A stretch of 64,000 nucleotides of DNA from Roseiarcus sp963805295 (GTDB lineage Bacteria; Pseudomonadota; Alphaproteobacteria; Rhizobiales; Beijerinckiaceae), in assembly GCA_963805295.1 (NCBI GenBank), contig CAWDTW010000025.1, forward strand, positions 36,283 to 100,282, given 5' to 3'. Made by a program: the position numbers and the translations under genes. The notes under the pieces are model-generated. The model was not told the origin of the DNA. It saw only the letters and a program-made list of their open reading frames with translations, and did not search any database. This document shows positions 17,067-26,053 of the stretch, piece by piece. Each line of letters begins with the position of its first letter. Within the stretch, counting starts at the first letter, position 1.

Positions 17067-17519
17067 CTAGATAGCGAAATCTCCGGCCGCCTTCTCGTCG
17101 TCGAGAACGTGGGCCTGCTCCGCGGTTTCGCACATGTTCTCGACCGTGATCGAGTCGAGGTTGGCGAGGAAGGTCTCACCGGCCTTTTTCACCGCCGGAT
17201 CGATCACCCGTTCGAGCAGAAGCGAATTCGCGCCCAGATCTTCCGGATCAGCTGTGCTCAGCGACATCGCAGTGCGCACGATTTCGCCGACGGTTATGCG
17301 CCGGCGCTCGCGCGCAAGTTCATAGCCGCCCCGCGGACCGCGCACGCCTTTGAGAATCTTGGCGTGGACGAGCCCCTGGAGCAACGTCTCCAGGTGGCGG
17401 GGAGGCAGCTTGTGGCGCGCCGCCAAGGCCTTCGCCGCAACCGGCGCAGACCGAGAATGCAGCGCGACATCGACAACGGCGGCGATGGCGAGAACACTCC
17501 GTCGCGACAACAGGTTCAT
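17067..17519 (-). CDS. Rrf2-family transcriptional regulator
   Basis: From the ATG at 17519 the protein has 150 residues. It carries the Rrf2 winged helix: MNLLSRRSVLAIAAVVDVAL, then LPPRHLETLLQGLVHAKILKGVRGPRGGYELAR, the recognition helix and wing. Only one cysteine (NMCETAEQ) is present, so it lacks the three-cysteine Fe-S cluster of IscR, NsrR and RirA. Cluster-free Rrf2 members such as CymR act in cysteine control, which matches the cysK gene next door. The start codon is 1 bp beyond the dut stop. Confidence 0.88.
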   Translation of the reverse strand: MNLLSRRSVLAIAAVVDVALHSRSAPVAAKALAARHKLPPRHLETLLQGLVHAKILKGVRGPRGGYELARERRRITVGEIVRTAMSLSTADPEDLGANSLLLERVIDPAVKKAGETFLANLDSITVENMCETAEQAHVLDDEKAAGDFAI

Positions 17520-17520
17520 T

Positions 17521-17985
17521 TCATACCTCCTCCGAAGAGCGCCCGGTGGAGCCGAGTCCATTTGCGCCTCGGGCGCTCGAAGTGAGCCGCTCGCCCGCAA
17601 TCAGAGCGACGCGTTCCACAGAACATATGACGAGTTGCGCTATTCGCGCCCCACGCCGAACAGCAAAAGGCTTGCTTCCAAAATTGATCAGAATGACGCC
17701 GATCTCTCCACGATAATCGGCGTCGACCGTCCCCGGACTATTGAGGACGGTCACTCCGTCATGCAGGGCCAGTCCCGAACGAGGACGGATCTGCGCCTCA
17801 AAACCCTTGGGCAGTTCAATGGCCAACCCGGTCGGAATCAGCGCCCAACCGCCGGGGGCTAGGACAACCTCGCCGTCGGCGGGCAATGCGGCCACGAGGT
17901 CCATCCCGGCGGCATCTTCACTCTTATACGTCGGCAATTGCAAGGCCTCGGCATGAGCCAAACGCCTGTAAACAATCGCAATCAT
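17521..17985 (-). CDS. dut: dUTP diphosphatase (dUTPase)
   Basis: Trimeric dUTPase of 154 residues from the ATG at 17985. The five motifs can be followed: AAGMDLVA (1), RPRSGLALHDGV (2), NSPGTVDADYRGEIGV (3), RRGARIAQLVI (4) and GANGLGSTGR (5, the C-terminal arm). It removes dUTP and yields dUMP for thymidylate synthesis. Its start overlaps the coaBC stop (ATGA). An in-frame start at 18060 would add 25 non-family residues. Confidence 0.96.
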   Translation of the reverse strand: MIAIVYRRLAHAEALQLPTYKSEDAAGMDLVAALPADGEVVLAPGGWALIPTGLAIELPKGFEAQIRPRSGLALHDGVTVLNSPGTVDADYRGEIGVILINFGSKPFAVRRGARIAQLVICSVERVALIAGERLTSSARGANGLGSTGRSSEEV

Positions 17986-19253
17986 CGGTGTTTCGCCAGT
18001 TCGACCGCGAGACGGCGCATAATTCGGTCTGCGACCTCCGCCTTGCTCATTGCTGGCCACGACTCGATTCCGTCCGCGTCGATGACCTGAACCTGATTCA
18101 TTTCGCCGCCAAAGGTCGACGTGCCTCGCGCCACGCTATTGGCCACGATCAGATCACAGCCCTTACGTCGCAATTTGGCTTTCGCATTGGCCGTCACATC
18201 CTCCGTTTCCGCGGCGAAGCCAATCACGACGGCCGGCCGTAGCGCCGTTTTCTTCGAGACTTCCACGAGTATGTCGGGATTTTCAACGAGGCGGAGCGTC
18301 GGCGACCCGCGTCCGCCTTTCTTGATCTTTTCTGTGGAAATGGTGTCGACCCGCCAGTCCGCGACCGCCGCCGAACCAATGAAAGCGTCGGCAGGCAGCG
18401 CCGCCTCGACCGCCGCCCGCATCTCAAGGGCCGACTCGACGTGAACCACCGTCGCACCGGTCGGATCAGGCAAAGCGACCGGCCCAGTCACCAGCGTCAC
18501 CCTTGCACCTGCGCCAACGGCAGCTTGCGCAATTGCATGCCCTTGGCGACCGGACGAGCGGTTCCCCAGGAACCGGACGGGGTCAATCGGTTCGTAAGTC
18601 GGGCCTGAAGTGACCAGGATATGCCGCCCGTCCAGCGGTCGAGGGGCTAATTTGCGCGGATCACTGTGCTCGGTTCCCGCGGCGAGGGCCTGCCCGATCG
18701 CCTCAATGATCGCCCGAGGCTCGGCCATTCGGCCTGGGCCGAATTCGCCGCAGGCCATCGGCCCCGCATCGGGGCCGATAAACAGGACGCCGTCGGCCTT
18801 CAAGCGTTCGACGTTGCGCTGGGTCGCCGGATGCAGCCACATTCTGACGTTCATCGCGGGAGCCAGAAGGGCGCGTTTATCGGTGGCCAGCAACAAGGTG
18901 GTCGCCAGATCGTCGGCCATCCCGCCGGCCATGCGAGCGAGCATGTTTGCCGTGGCGGGCGCGACGACAACGAGGTCGGCCGCCCGCGAAAGTTCGATAT
19001 GGCCGATCAGCGCCTCGTCCGTCAGGCTGAAAAGGTCGTCCCGCACGGGCTGTCCGCTGAGGGTCGCGGCTGACAGGGGTTTAACGAATTCTCGGGCCGC
19101 CGCCGTCATCACGACGCGAACCGAGGCGCCTTGATCCCGAAGCCGCCGAATCAGTTCCAGCGACTTATAGGCGGCGATCCCACCGCCTATGACCAGAAGA
19201 ATGCGCGCGGCGGGCAAGGGAATTGTCGTCATTGGCGCCGACCTGCGCCCCAT
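17982..19253 (-). CDS. coaBC: bifunctional phosphopantothenoylcysteine decarboxylase / synthetase
   Basis: Two successive steps of coenzyme A synthesis in one chain. The CoaC half has the flavin site (GGGIAAYKSLELIRRLR), the His-containing loop and LAPAMNVRMW. The CoaB half has GPTYEPIDPVRFLGNRSSG, AAVADWR and the KIKK loop. The length of 423 is typical. ATGs at 19253 and 19232 are both possible, the second giving MTTIPLPAARILLVIGGG. Gene order ubiB-coaBC-dut is common in Hyphomicrobiales. Confidence 0.96.
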   Translation of the reverse strand: MGRRSAPMTTIPLPAARILLVIGGGIAAYKSLELIRRLRDQGASVRVVMTAAAREFVKPLSAATLSGQPVRDDLFSLTDEALIGHIELSRAADLVVVAPATANMLARMAGGMADDLATTLLLATDKRALLAPAMNVRMWLHPATQRNVERLKADGVLFIGPDAGPMACGEFGPGRMAEPRAIIEAIGQALAAGTEHSDPRKLAPRPLDGRHILVTSGPTYEPIDPVRFLGNRSSGRQGHAIAQAAVGAGARVTLVTGPVALPDPTGATVVHVESALEMRAAVEAALPADAFIGSAAVADWRVDTISTEKIKKGGRGSPTLRLVENPDILVEVSKKTALRPAVVIGFAAETEDVTANAKAKLRRKGCDLIVANSVARGTSTFGGEMNQVQVIDADGIESWPAMSKAEVADRIMRRLAVELAKHR

Positions 19254-19423
19254 TTAACATAGCTGGTCTGCCGCTCAAAACTTCTCTTGCGGCGAGCCCG
19301 TAAGACCAAACGAGACGCGACCATCCAATGGCTCCGATCGCGGTTCAGATGAGTTGCGCGCGGGCGCCGCCATCCTCTCCGCCGCTATCGCCACGAATCG
19401 TTTGGGCAATAGACTCAAGCATT

Positions 19424-20972
19424 TTACAGACGCCAGCGAACCATCGCAATAGACAAAAGCGCCAGGAAGAACCCAACCAAAATAAATGTCAGGGGTGATT
19501 GCCGGGCATTGTTTTGAGACGTACTTGCAGACCCATCGGCGCCCGTAGCGTCGAGCCGGGCGGCGATTTCCTCTAGCCGCCGCGGCGCTTCGGAAAGGAA
19601 AGCCACCAAGGATGTAACGCTTCGGCCGGCGTCTTCGATGCGCCCGCGCGGTCCAAGGTTTTCCGCAATCCAAGCGCCGACCACCGGCTCCGACGTCGAC
19701 CACATGTTCAATTGCGGATCGAGCTTTCGCGCCACGCCCTCGACGACCACCATCGTCTTCTGCAACATTACCAGTTCGACTCTGGTCGTCATGTCGAACA
19801 GCGCCGTGATCTCGAACAACAGGGTCAGCAGTTTCGCCATCGAGATCTGGTCGGCCGTGCGCGAGTGGATCGGCTCGCCGATCGCCCGGATCGCCTGGGC
19901 GAAGTCCTCCACGCGGTGGACATTGGGGACATATCCGGCCTCGAAATGGACTTCTGCGACCCGCAGATAATCGCGCCGGATGAAGCCGAACAGTATCTCG
20001 GCGAGGAACCGCCGCTCTTTGCGTCCGAGCCGACCCATGATGCCGAAGTCGACGGCGACGATGCGGCCGGCTTCGTCGACGAAAAAATTCCCCTGATGCA
20101 TGTCGGCGTGGAAGAATCCGATCCCGCAGGGCGTGTCGGAGAAAGGTCTGGATGAGCGCGCGCGCGAGCGCGCGCGGATCATAGCCGAGCGCGGTCAGAC
20201 GCTCCGGGTCGGCGAGCGGCGTCCCTTCGACCCACTCCATCGTCATCACTTCGCGGGTCGTGCGGTCCCAGTCGATCGCCGGCGCCCGGATATCCCGATC
20301 GTCCTTGGAGTTCTCAGCGAATTCAGACGCTGCCGCGGCTTCGAGCCGAAAATCCATTTCCATCCGCACCGAGCGGGCCAACGTCTCGACCACCTGGACG
20401 AGACGAAGGCGGCGCATTTCCGACGTCATGCGTTCGGCGAGCCGCGCGGCGAAGAACATGTCCGCCAGATCACGCGCGAGGCGACGCTCGACGCCGGCGC
20501 GCAGGACTTTCACCGCGACGGGCTTTCCGCCTGCGTCCGTCCTGACGGCCGCGCGGTGAACCTGGGCGATCGAAGCGGCGGCGACCGGTTCGCCGAAGCT
20601 CTCGAATAAGGTTTCGATCCTCGCGCCGAACGCCGACTCGATGATGCCAATCGCGGTCTGACGGCTCATCGGCGTCACCCGGTCCTGAAGACTCTCGAGC
20701 TCGAGCGCGACCTTCGTTCCTACGATGTCGGGGCGCGTCGAAAGAAACTGGCCCATCTTTATGTAGGACGGGCCCAACCTGTCGATCGCCCGCGAGAGCC
20801 CGGTCAGTCCGTGAACGTTGCGTTTGGCGATCAGGTTCGCGAGCGCCAGTGGCGGTCGCGCAACCGGCGGCAGCAGGACGGGATCGACGTCGACGAACGC
20901 CCCTTCCCGCGCAAAGACGAAGCCGGCTCGAACGAGTCTGAGGCTATGGCCGAACGCGGCGACAATCGACAT
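19424..20972 (-). CDS. ubiB: UbiB family protein (ubiquinone biosynthesis), interrupted by a one-base frameshift
   Basis: The N-terminal part reads intact from 20972: KxGQ motif (SYIKMGQFLSTRPD), AAASIAQVHRA and the ATP-site lysine in PVAVKVLRAG, up to TFLRHALRD. The chain then needs the next frame for GFFHADMHQGNFFVDEAG and VDFGIMGRL, the catalytic loop and metal Asp, and the C-terminal membrane helices near the stop at 19424. Removing one base at about 20120 restores a 515-residue protein; the 1549 bp are one more than a multiple of three. UbiB supports coenzyme Q synthesis. The gene sits between ubiE and coaBC, so loss would be costly and a sequence error is quite possible. Confidence 0.85.
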
Positions 20973-20975
20973 GAA

Positions 20976-21734
20976 TCAGAGCTTCCAGCCGGAGTGTATC
21001 GACACCACGCCGCCGCTCAGGCGAGTAAATTCAACGTGGGCGAAGCCCGCGGCGGCGATCATGTCGGCGAAGAGATCGGCGGAGGGAAACTTGCGGATCG
21101 ATTCGACGAGATAGCGATAAGGCGCCCCGTCGCCCGCAACGACCTCGCCCATCGTCGGAATGGCGACGAAGGAATAGGCGTCGTAGACGCGATCCAGCAG
21201 CGGCAGATCGATTTGCGAGAATTCGAGGCAGAGAAAATGACCGCCGCGCTTCAGCACCCGAAAAGCTTCGCTTAGCGCCTTCTCGATGCGCGGCACGTTG
21301 CGGATGCCGAAGGCGATGGTATAGGCGTCGAAGTGAGGGTTGGAAAACGGCAGCGCCTCCGCGTTGGCTTCGACGAAGCTCACGCGATCCTCGAGGCGGC
21401 GCCTTTTGGCCCGCTCGGCGCCGACGCGCAGCATGTCGACGTTGATGTCGGCGACCGTGACGCGCGTTTGCGGCCCACCCGCGCGCGCGACGCGGAAGGC
21501 GACGTCTCCCGTGCCGCCCGCAACGTCGAGATGGGCGAAGGGCCGCGAGGCCGAGGGACGCGCCTTGCCGACCAGGACGTCCTTCCAAACCCGGTGTAGG
21601 CCGAGAGACATCAGATCGTTCATTACGTCGTAGCGGTCGGCGACCTTGCGGAACACCGCGTCCACCAGCCCCTGCTTTTCGTCCATGCGAACGGCGCGCT
21701 GGCCGAAATGCGTTTGTTCGGACGCTGCAGACAT
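20976..21734 (-). CDS. ubiE: ubiquinone/menaquinone C-methyltransferase UbiE
   Basis: SAM-dependent methyltransferase of 252 residues acting in ubiquinone synthesis. The UbiE signatures are visible: VADRYDVMNDLMSLGLHRVWK, the SAM-binding LDVAGGTGDVAFR, YTIAFGIRNVP, and the C-terminal YLVESIRKFP. It ends 3 bp before ubiB. Upstream an IS630 remnant begins about 60 bp away, where mutM often lies divergently in relatives. Confidence 0.96.
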   Translation of the reverse strand: MSAASEQTHFGQRAVRMDEKQGLVDAVFRKVADRYDVMNDLMSLGLHRVWKDVLVGKARPSASRPFAHLDVAGGTGDVAFRVARAGGPQTRVTVADINVDMLRVGAERAKRRRLEDRVSFVEANAEALPFSNPHFDAYTIAFGIRNVPRIEKALSEAFRVLKRGGHFLCLEFSQIDLPLLDRVYDAYSFVAIPTMGEVVAGDGAPYRYLVESIRKFPSADLFADMIAAAGFAHVEFTRLSGGVVSIHSGWKL

Positions 21735-21792
21735 CGAAGTTCTCCATGGAAACCGGCGAATTTAGCGCGCGGGGATCGGTGCGTACACCGCA

Positions 21793-22967
21793 CTAGTACC
21801 CGGAATCACTGGCCCGCGGGACATAGTTTGAGGGGTTTTTGGTCGACCTCGGATTTCGTCCAGACAGAGGCCGAGCGGTCCGGTTGTCGCGGGCGATGAA
21901 TGCATCGATGTGGGCGACGGGTTCGGGAACGCTGGTGAAGGACGCGCCGTCGAGCGATGTCTTGGCGAGGGTCGAGAACCAGATTTCGATCTGATTGAGC
22001 CAGGAGGCGTGCGTGGGCGCGTAATGCAAATGCACGTTCTCGTGGCGCGGGAGCCACATGCCGCGTGTGGGTTTGTGAGTGGAGAGATTGTCGAGGATGA
22101 CCTGGATTTCGCGTTCCGGATAAGCGGCGACGACTTGGTTCATGACGTCGAGGAATTCGACGCGCTGGCGTCTCTTGTAGAGTTTGTAGAGTTGGCCGAC
22201 GACTTCGCCGCTCGCCAGATCGAGCGCGGCGAACAGCCTCGTCGTCCCATGGCGTTTGTAATCGTGCGACTCGCCGGCGATGGCGCGCCCGTTGGGCAGC
22301 TTCGGATAGCCTTGCGCGCGTTCGACCGCCTGAATAGACGGCTTTTCGTCGACGGCGAGCACGGTGGCGTTCTCGGGCGGCGCCATATAGAGCCCTACGA
22401 TCTCGGCGGCCTTGGCCGCAAATTCCGGGTCGCGACTCTGACACCAGGCAGACCGTGCGAAAACTCGACGCGAGGCTCCGTACGGTTGCGCAGAGAACCA
22501 ATTTTCGCGAGCTTTTCTGCTCTGCGCGGTTGTAGGCCGCGAAATTTGAGCAGCACGCAATGTGCCGCGGAGTTTTCGCACGGTCTGCAGGATTTGCGCC
22601 CCGACAGGTCGATCTTCTGCGCGCGCAGGAAACGCCGGACATATTGAACGTGAACATCGCCGAGCGCGCGGGCGATGAGAGGCCCCGTCCAATTGGCGCA
22701 ACCCTCGGACGGCGCGGCGTCGAGCAGCGCCAGGATGCGCGGGTCCCGCTCCTCGCCGTACATGGCAGCGGCGCCCCGATCGCCGACCTCCGAAAAGACG
22801 GCCAGACGATCTTTCGCGTAACGCATCCGCCATTTCGAGGCCGTGCCTGTCGTGCATCCGAGCGCTCGGCCAATCGCCCGCGTCGCCGCGCCGTCGGCGG
22901 CCATTAGCATGCCTTGCGCCTTGAAAAGCGTGCGATGTTCCGCCTTGGTCGAACGCGCAACCTCTCA
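21793..22967 (-). mobile_element. decayed IS630-family element (copy D) carrying a MITE
   Basis: The left boundary is a CTAG at 21793. The transposase reads on the minus strand: VARSTKAEHRTLFKAQGMLM near 22960, a helix-turn-helix (GRALGCTTGTASKWRMRY), then after the MITE SRDPEFAAKAAEIVGLY and the DDE residues in LAVDEKPSIQ, VILDNLSTHK and THASWLNQIEIWF. Removing the MITE rejoins both halves exactly in frame. A further one-base shift near 21870 separates the natural C-terminus (VWTKSEVDQ, LKLCPAGQ) from the DDE frame. The 5' end is cut at about 22967, where another IS630 fragment begins. The copy cannot be active. Confidence 0.85.
22449..22587. mobile_element. 139-bp MITE-like insertion inside IS630 copy D
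   Basis: Perfect 18-bp terminal inverted repeats, CAGACCGTGCGAAAACTC at 22449-22466 and its complement at 22570-22587, bound a non-coding interior. The 4-bp sequence CAGG flanks both sides (22445-22448 and 22588-22591), as expected of a target-site duplication. Deleting the element and one CAGG restores a continuous transposase reading GRKSWCQSRDPEFA. So this is a real, non-autonomous insertion. The parent transposon family is not identified. Confidence 0.85.
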
Positions 22968-22971
22968 AGCT

Positions 22972-23301
22972 CAGCCCGTTCTGGTGCAGGACAATCTCGG
23001 CGCCCACACAACCGCGGCGCTCTACCAAGCCTTCCCCGCCGCTGAGGCGCGTCGCCTCGTCGAGCGGTTTGAATGGCATTACGCGTCCAAGCACGGAAGC
23101 TGGCTCGACATCTCCGAATCCGAACTCGGCGTCCTCTCAACCCAGTGTCTGGATTGCCGCATTCCCGACAAACCAAAACTGATCGAGGAAGTCGTCGCTT
23201 CGCAGGCAAACCGCAACAAACATCACGCCAAAGCCGCCTGGAAATTCACGGCCGCCGACGCCCGCGTAAAACTCAAAAGGCTGTACTCTCAGTTCGACTG
23301 A
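22972..23301 (+). pseudogene. 3' fragment of an IS630-family transposase
   Basis: About 109 codons of the DDE C-terminal half: VLVQDNLGAHTTAALYQAFP, FEWHYASKHGSWLDISESEL and the lysine-rich end AADARVKLKRLYSQFD. The first catalytic Asp and the N-terminal domain are missing. It abuts the truncated end of copy D in the opposite orientation. The same subtype is found at 34425-34868. Nothing coding is seen between it and the DUF459 stop at 23386. Confidence 0.85.
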
Positions 23302-23385
23302 CTCGGGGCGCTTGTGGACTTCCGCGAGGGGCCAGACTCCAAGGCGACCAAAGACACCGCGTCTTGCGGTTCGCTGGCGCGACGG

Positions 23386-24666
23386 CTACGGCGGCCGGGG
23401 CCAAGCGAAGTCGTCGGCGCGGCCCACCCGCGGTTCGGGCGCCTCACCCAGATGCAGGGCGCGCGCCTCGTCGCCAAGGCCTGCGGTCGCAGTGCGTACG
23501 GTGTCAACCAGTTCCCCGTGAGCAGACGTCGGACGGGCCGTCAGGGACAAGATTGGGCCGGCGCTCGGCTTCAGAGCGGAGGCGGTGCCGCCGGCTCGGA
23601 GCTTGTCCGCCCCCATCTCGCGACGAATCTCGGCGTTGATATCGTCAGCTTGCTGCTCGATGTCCGGCGGCAGGGTGGCGATGTCGCCCAGGGGTTTCGT
23701 CTTGTCGAAGATGCGTCGAATGTCCGTTTCGAGAAACTGGGCAAGTTTGCGCGATCCCGCTTTGGTGAAATAGATGCCGTTCGGGCCGGAGCGCAGTTTC
23801 GTGCTCTGCCCGTCGACGTCCGGTCCGAAGGCGGAATATTGTCCGTTCTGATCGACGAACGCATCCCAGACGTCGACATATTTGCCGCCGGCCTTCTCGA
23901 CATGATCGCGGTAGATTTCATTCAGCGCCGTCGCCTGGCTGTTGAAGCGCTCGTCGCGCATCGACGGCAGGCCGACCCATAGAACCGGAATATGAGCGTC
24001 GCGGAACGGCGCGACCACGCTTTCGACCCGCTGCGAATAGATGACGCGCCACTTGTCGCTGAGCGGATCGAGCGTCTCGGCGCCGTCCTTCAGCGGCTGC
24101 AAATCGTTGATGCCGATCATAACGACTACGACGTCGATCTTCTCTTTGCCGGTCGCAAGGTCGCGCGCGGCTTTCGGCCAGTTGTAATAGTCGTCGCGGG
24201 TAAGGCCGGACAAGTCGCGCGCAACGTCAGCGATTGAGAACTGCGGTTTGTCGGCGAAGGCGTCGGCCAAGCCTTGGGCCGCCAATATGGCGAGGCTATC
24301 GCCGAGCACCGAGACGAAAAACGTTGGCTGGACCGGCCCACCGCCGGGCGTGCCCGGCGAACGCGTCGCCGTTGTCGAAACGAAGTCCTGTTCCTTTTTT
24401 CGCAGCTTGTGAGCCCGAATCCTCAGGGGCCCGTTTGGACTTGGCTCAGGTTGGGGCTTGGCGGAAAACCCGAATAGATTTTGCAAAAAACCTGGAAATC
24501 CGCCCGCATTCTGGGCCCGCGACGCCGGGACGGCCAGAATCCAGCAACAGAGCCCCAAAACGGCAATCCGAGCCGCGAGCGCAAACCGCGGTAAGCCGAC
24601 CGGCGACAATTGACCTCCGCTACTCTTCCTCGTTCCGTGACGGGCAGCGGGACCACCCCGCGCCAT
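23386..24666 (-). CDS. DUF459-type SGNH hydrolase, probably periplasmic
   Basis: A 426-residue protein with an N-terminal hydrophobic export segment (LAARIAVLGLCCWILAVPASRAQ). The SGNH blocks are FVSVLGDSLAILAAQGL (Ser nucleophile), VVVVMIGINDLQ (Asn), LWVGLPSMRD, and near the end FTKAGSRKLA, where the usual catalytic His of SGNH enzymes is not obvious. Some relatives are O-acetyl esterases of cell-wall or exopolysaccharide sugars; the substrate here is unknown. The ATG at 24666 directly abuts the transglycosylase stop, so the two form an operon that suggests a cell-envelope role. Confidence 0.82.
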   Translation of the reverse strand: MARGGPAARHGTRKSSGGQLSPVGLPRFALAARIAVLGLCCWILAVPASRAQNAGGFPGFLQNLFGFSAKPQPEPSPNGPLRIRAHKLRKKEQDFVSTTATRSPGTPGGGPVQPTFFVSVLGDSLAILAAQGLADAFADKPQFSIADVARDLSGLTRDDYYNWPKAARDLATGKEKIDVVVVMIGINDLQPLKDGAETLDPLSDKWRVIYSQRVESVVAPFRDAHIPVLWVGLPSMRDERFNSQATALNEIYRDHVEKAGGKYVDVWDAFVDQNGQYSAFGPDVDGQSTKLRSGPNGIYFTKAGSRKLAQFLETDIRRIFDKTKPLGDIATLPPDIEQQADDINAEIRREMGADKLRAGGTASALKPSAGPILSLTARPTSAHGELVDTVRTATAGLGDEARALHLGEAPEPRVGRADDFAWPRPP

Positions 24667-25923
24667 TCACTTTCCGGCGTCGACACGCTTCAGCAGCGCC
24701 CGGTCGGCGTACCCGTCCGGCCTCAGGCCGTTGCGCTCCTGGAAGGCGCGTACCGCGGAGCGCAGCGAGTCTCCGACCCTGCCGTCGATCTCACCGACAT
24801 CATAGCCCATTTTCTTGAGCTTGGCTTGCAGTCTGCTGACTTGGCTTTCGTCGAGAGGCCGGTCCTTCTTCGGCCAGTCCGAAACCAGACCTCCGCCGCC
24901 GTTGATGGCGTCGCCGAGCAGACCGACTGCGAGGGCGTAAGATGTCGAGGCGTTGTAAGCCTTGATGACGGCGAAGTTGCTCGTGATCAGGAATATGGGT
25001 CCCTCGAGCCCCGTGGGAATGAGCAGCCTGCCGTCACCCGCCCTCGGCAGCGGCTCGCCGTCGGCTCGCCGGACGCCGCGGGCGGCGAAGCCGGCAAAGG
25101 GGGAGGGTCGCGACGAATCGGTGTCCATCAGTATGAAACCGGCAGGCAGCTGGACTTCGAAGCCCCAGGGGAGATCAGCTCTCCAGCCGTTTGCCGCGAG
25201 AAAGTTGGCGATCGAGCCGATCGCGTCGGCCTCGCTCTTCCAAATGTCGCGCCGACCGTGGCCCTCGAAATCGACGGCGTAGACGAGGTAGCTCGAGGGC
25301 ATGAACTGTGTCTGCCCCGTGGCTCCCGCCCACGATCCCCGCATGGCTCCGGGGGCAATGTCGCCGTCCTCGAGAATGACAAGGGCCGACAGCAACTCGT
25401 CGCGGAAGTAGTCGCCGCGAAAGCGGACGTAAGCGAGATTGGCCAAGGCCCGAACGACATCGTCCGATCCGGTAAATCCGCCGAAGTCGGTCTCCAGTCC
25501 CCAGATCCCCAAGATGACGCCCGCGTCGACGCCATAGACTTGGCTCGCTTTGGCGAGCCAAGCGCCCTCCGCCTTCGCCTTGTCGCGGCCGCGCTCGATG
25601 CGCGAGGCCGAAACCGCGGCGGCGATGTAGTTCCATATCGGACGTATGAACTCGGCTTGCCTGTTCGAGTTGGCCACGACCTTCGGGTCGAAGGCGACGC
25701 CGGCAAAAGCGTGATCGAAGGTTTCCCGAGAAACGCCGCGCTCCGCGGCAAGCGGCCAAATCGATGCGACGAACTCCCCAAACGACCGATCGCTCGACCG
25801 CGGCGGCCTTTTCGACGAAGCGTCCACAGAGAAGACGAGGCAACCCGTAAGCAGCAAGACCACACCTAGCCTAAGCGCGGTCCTTCTAAGAAACGAGACG
25901 CCGCCAAACCTGCCCACACGCAT
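24667..25923 (-). CDS. MltB-type lytic murein transglycosylase with peptidoglycan-binding domain
   Basis: From the ATG at 25923 there are 418 residues. The N-terminus has a signal with a lipobox, LVVLLLTGC-like (LGVVLLLTGCLVF), so it is probably an outer-membrane-anchored lipoprotein. The catalytic domain is SLT2/MltB: GIWGLETDFGGFTG holds the catalytic Glu, followed by GATGQTQFMPSSYL. The last 60 residues (VSRLQAKLKKMGYDVGEIDG) are a PG-binding-1 domain. It cleaves glycan strands to 1,6-anhydro-MurNAc, which links to the AmgK/MurU recycling genes at the left edge. Confidence 0.93.
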   Translation of the reverse strand: MRVGRFGGVSFLRRTALRLGVVLLLTGCLVFSVDASSKRPPRSSDRSFGEFVASIWPLAAERGVSRETFDHAFAGVAFDPKVVANSNRQAEFIRPIWNYIAAAVSASRIERGRDKAKAEGAWLAKASQVYGVDAGVILGIWGLETDFGGFTGSDDVVRALANLAYVRFRGDYFRDELLSALVILEDGDIAPGAMRGSWAGATGQTQFMPSSYLVYAVDFEGHGRRDIWKSEADAIGSIANFLAANGWRADLPWGFEVQLPAGFILMDTDSSRPSPFAGFAARGVRRADGEPLPRAGDGRLLIPTGLEGPIFLITSNFAVIKAYNASTSYALAVGLLGDAINGGGGLVSDWPKKDRPLDESQVSRLQAKLKKMGYDVGEIDGRVGDSLRSAVRAFQERNGLRPDGYADRALLKRVDAGK

Positions 25924-26053
25924 CGCCCCTCTCTCCGACACCTTATCGGAACTGACTGAGACGAGAAACCTTAGGAAAATAAACCACGCCGACCGTGCTC
26001 GTCGCAACGCCGCTCGCGCGGCAAGTCCTACGCGCCGGCCCGGGGCGCGCAAG

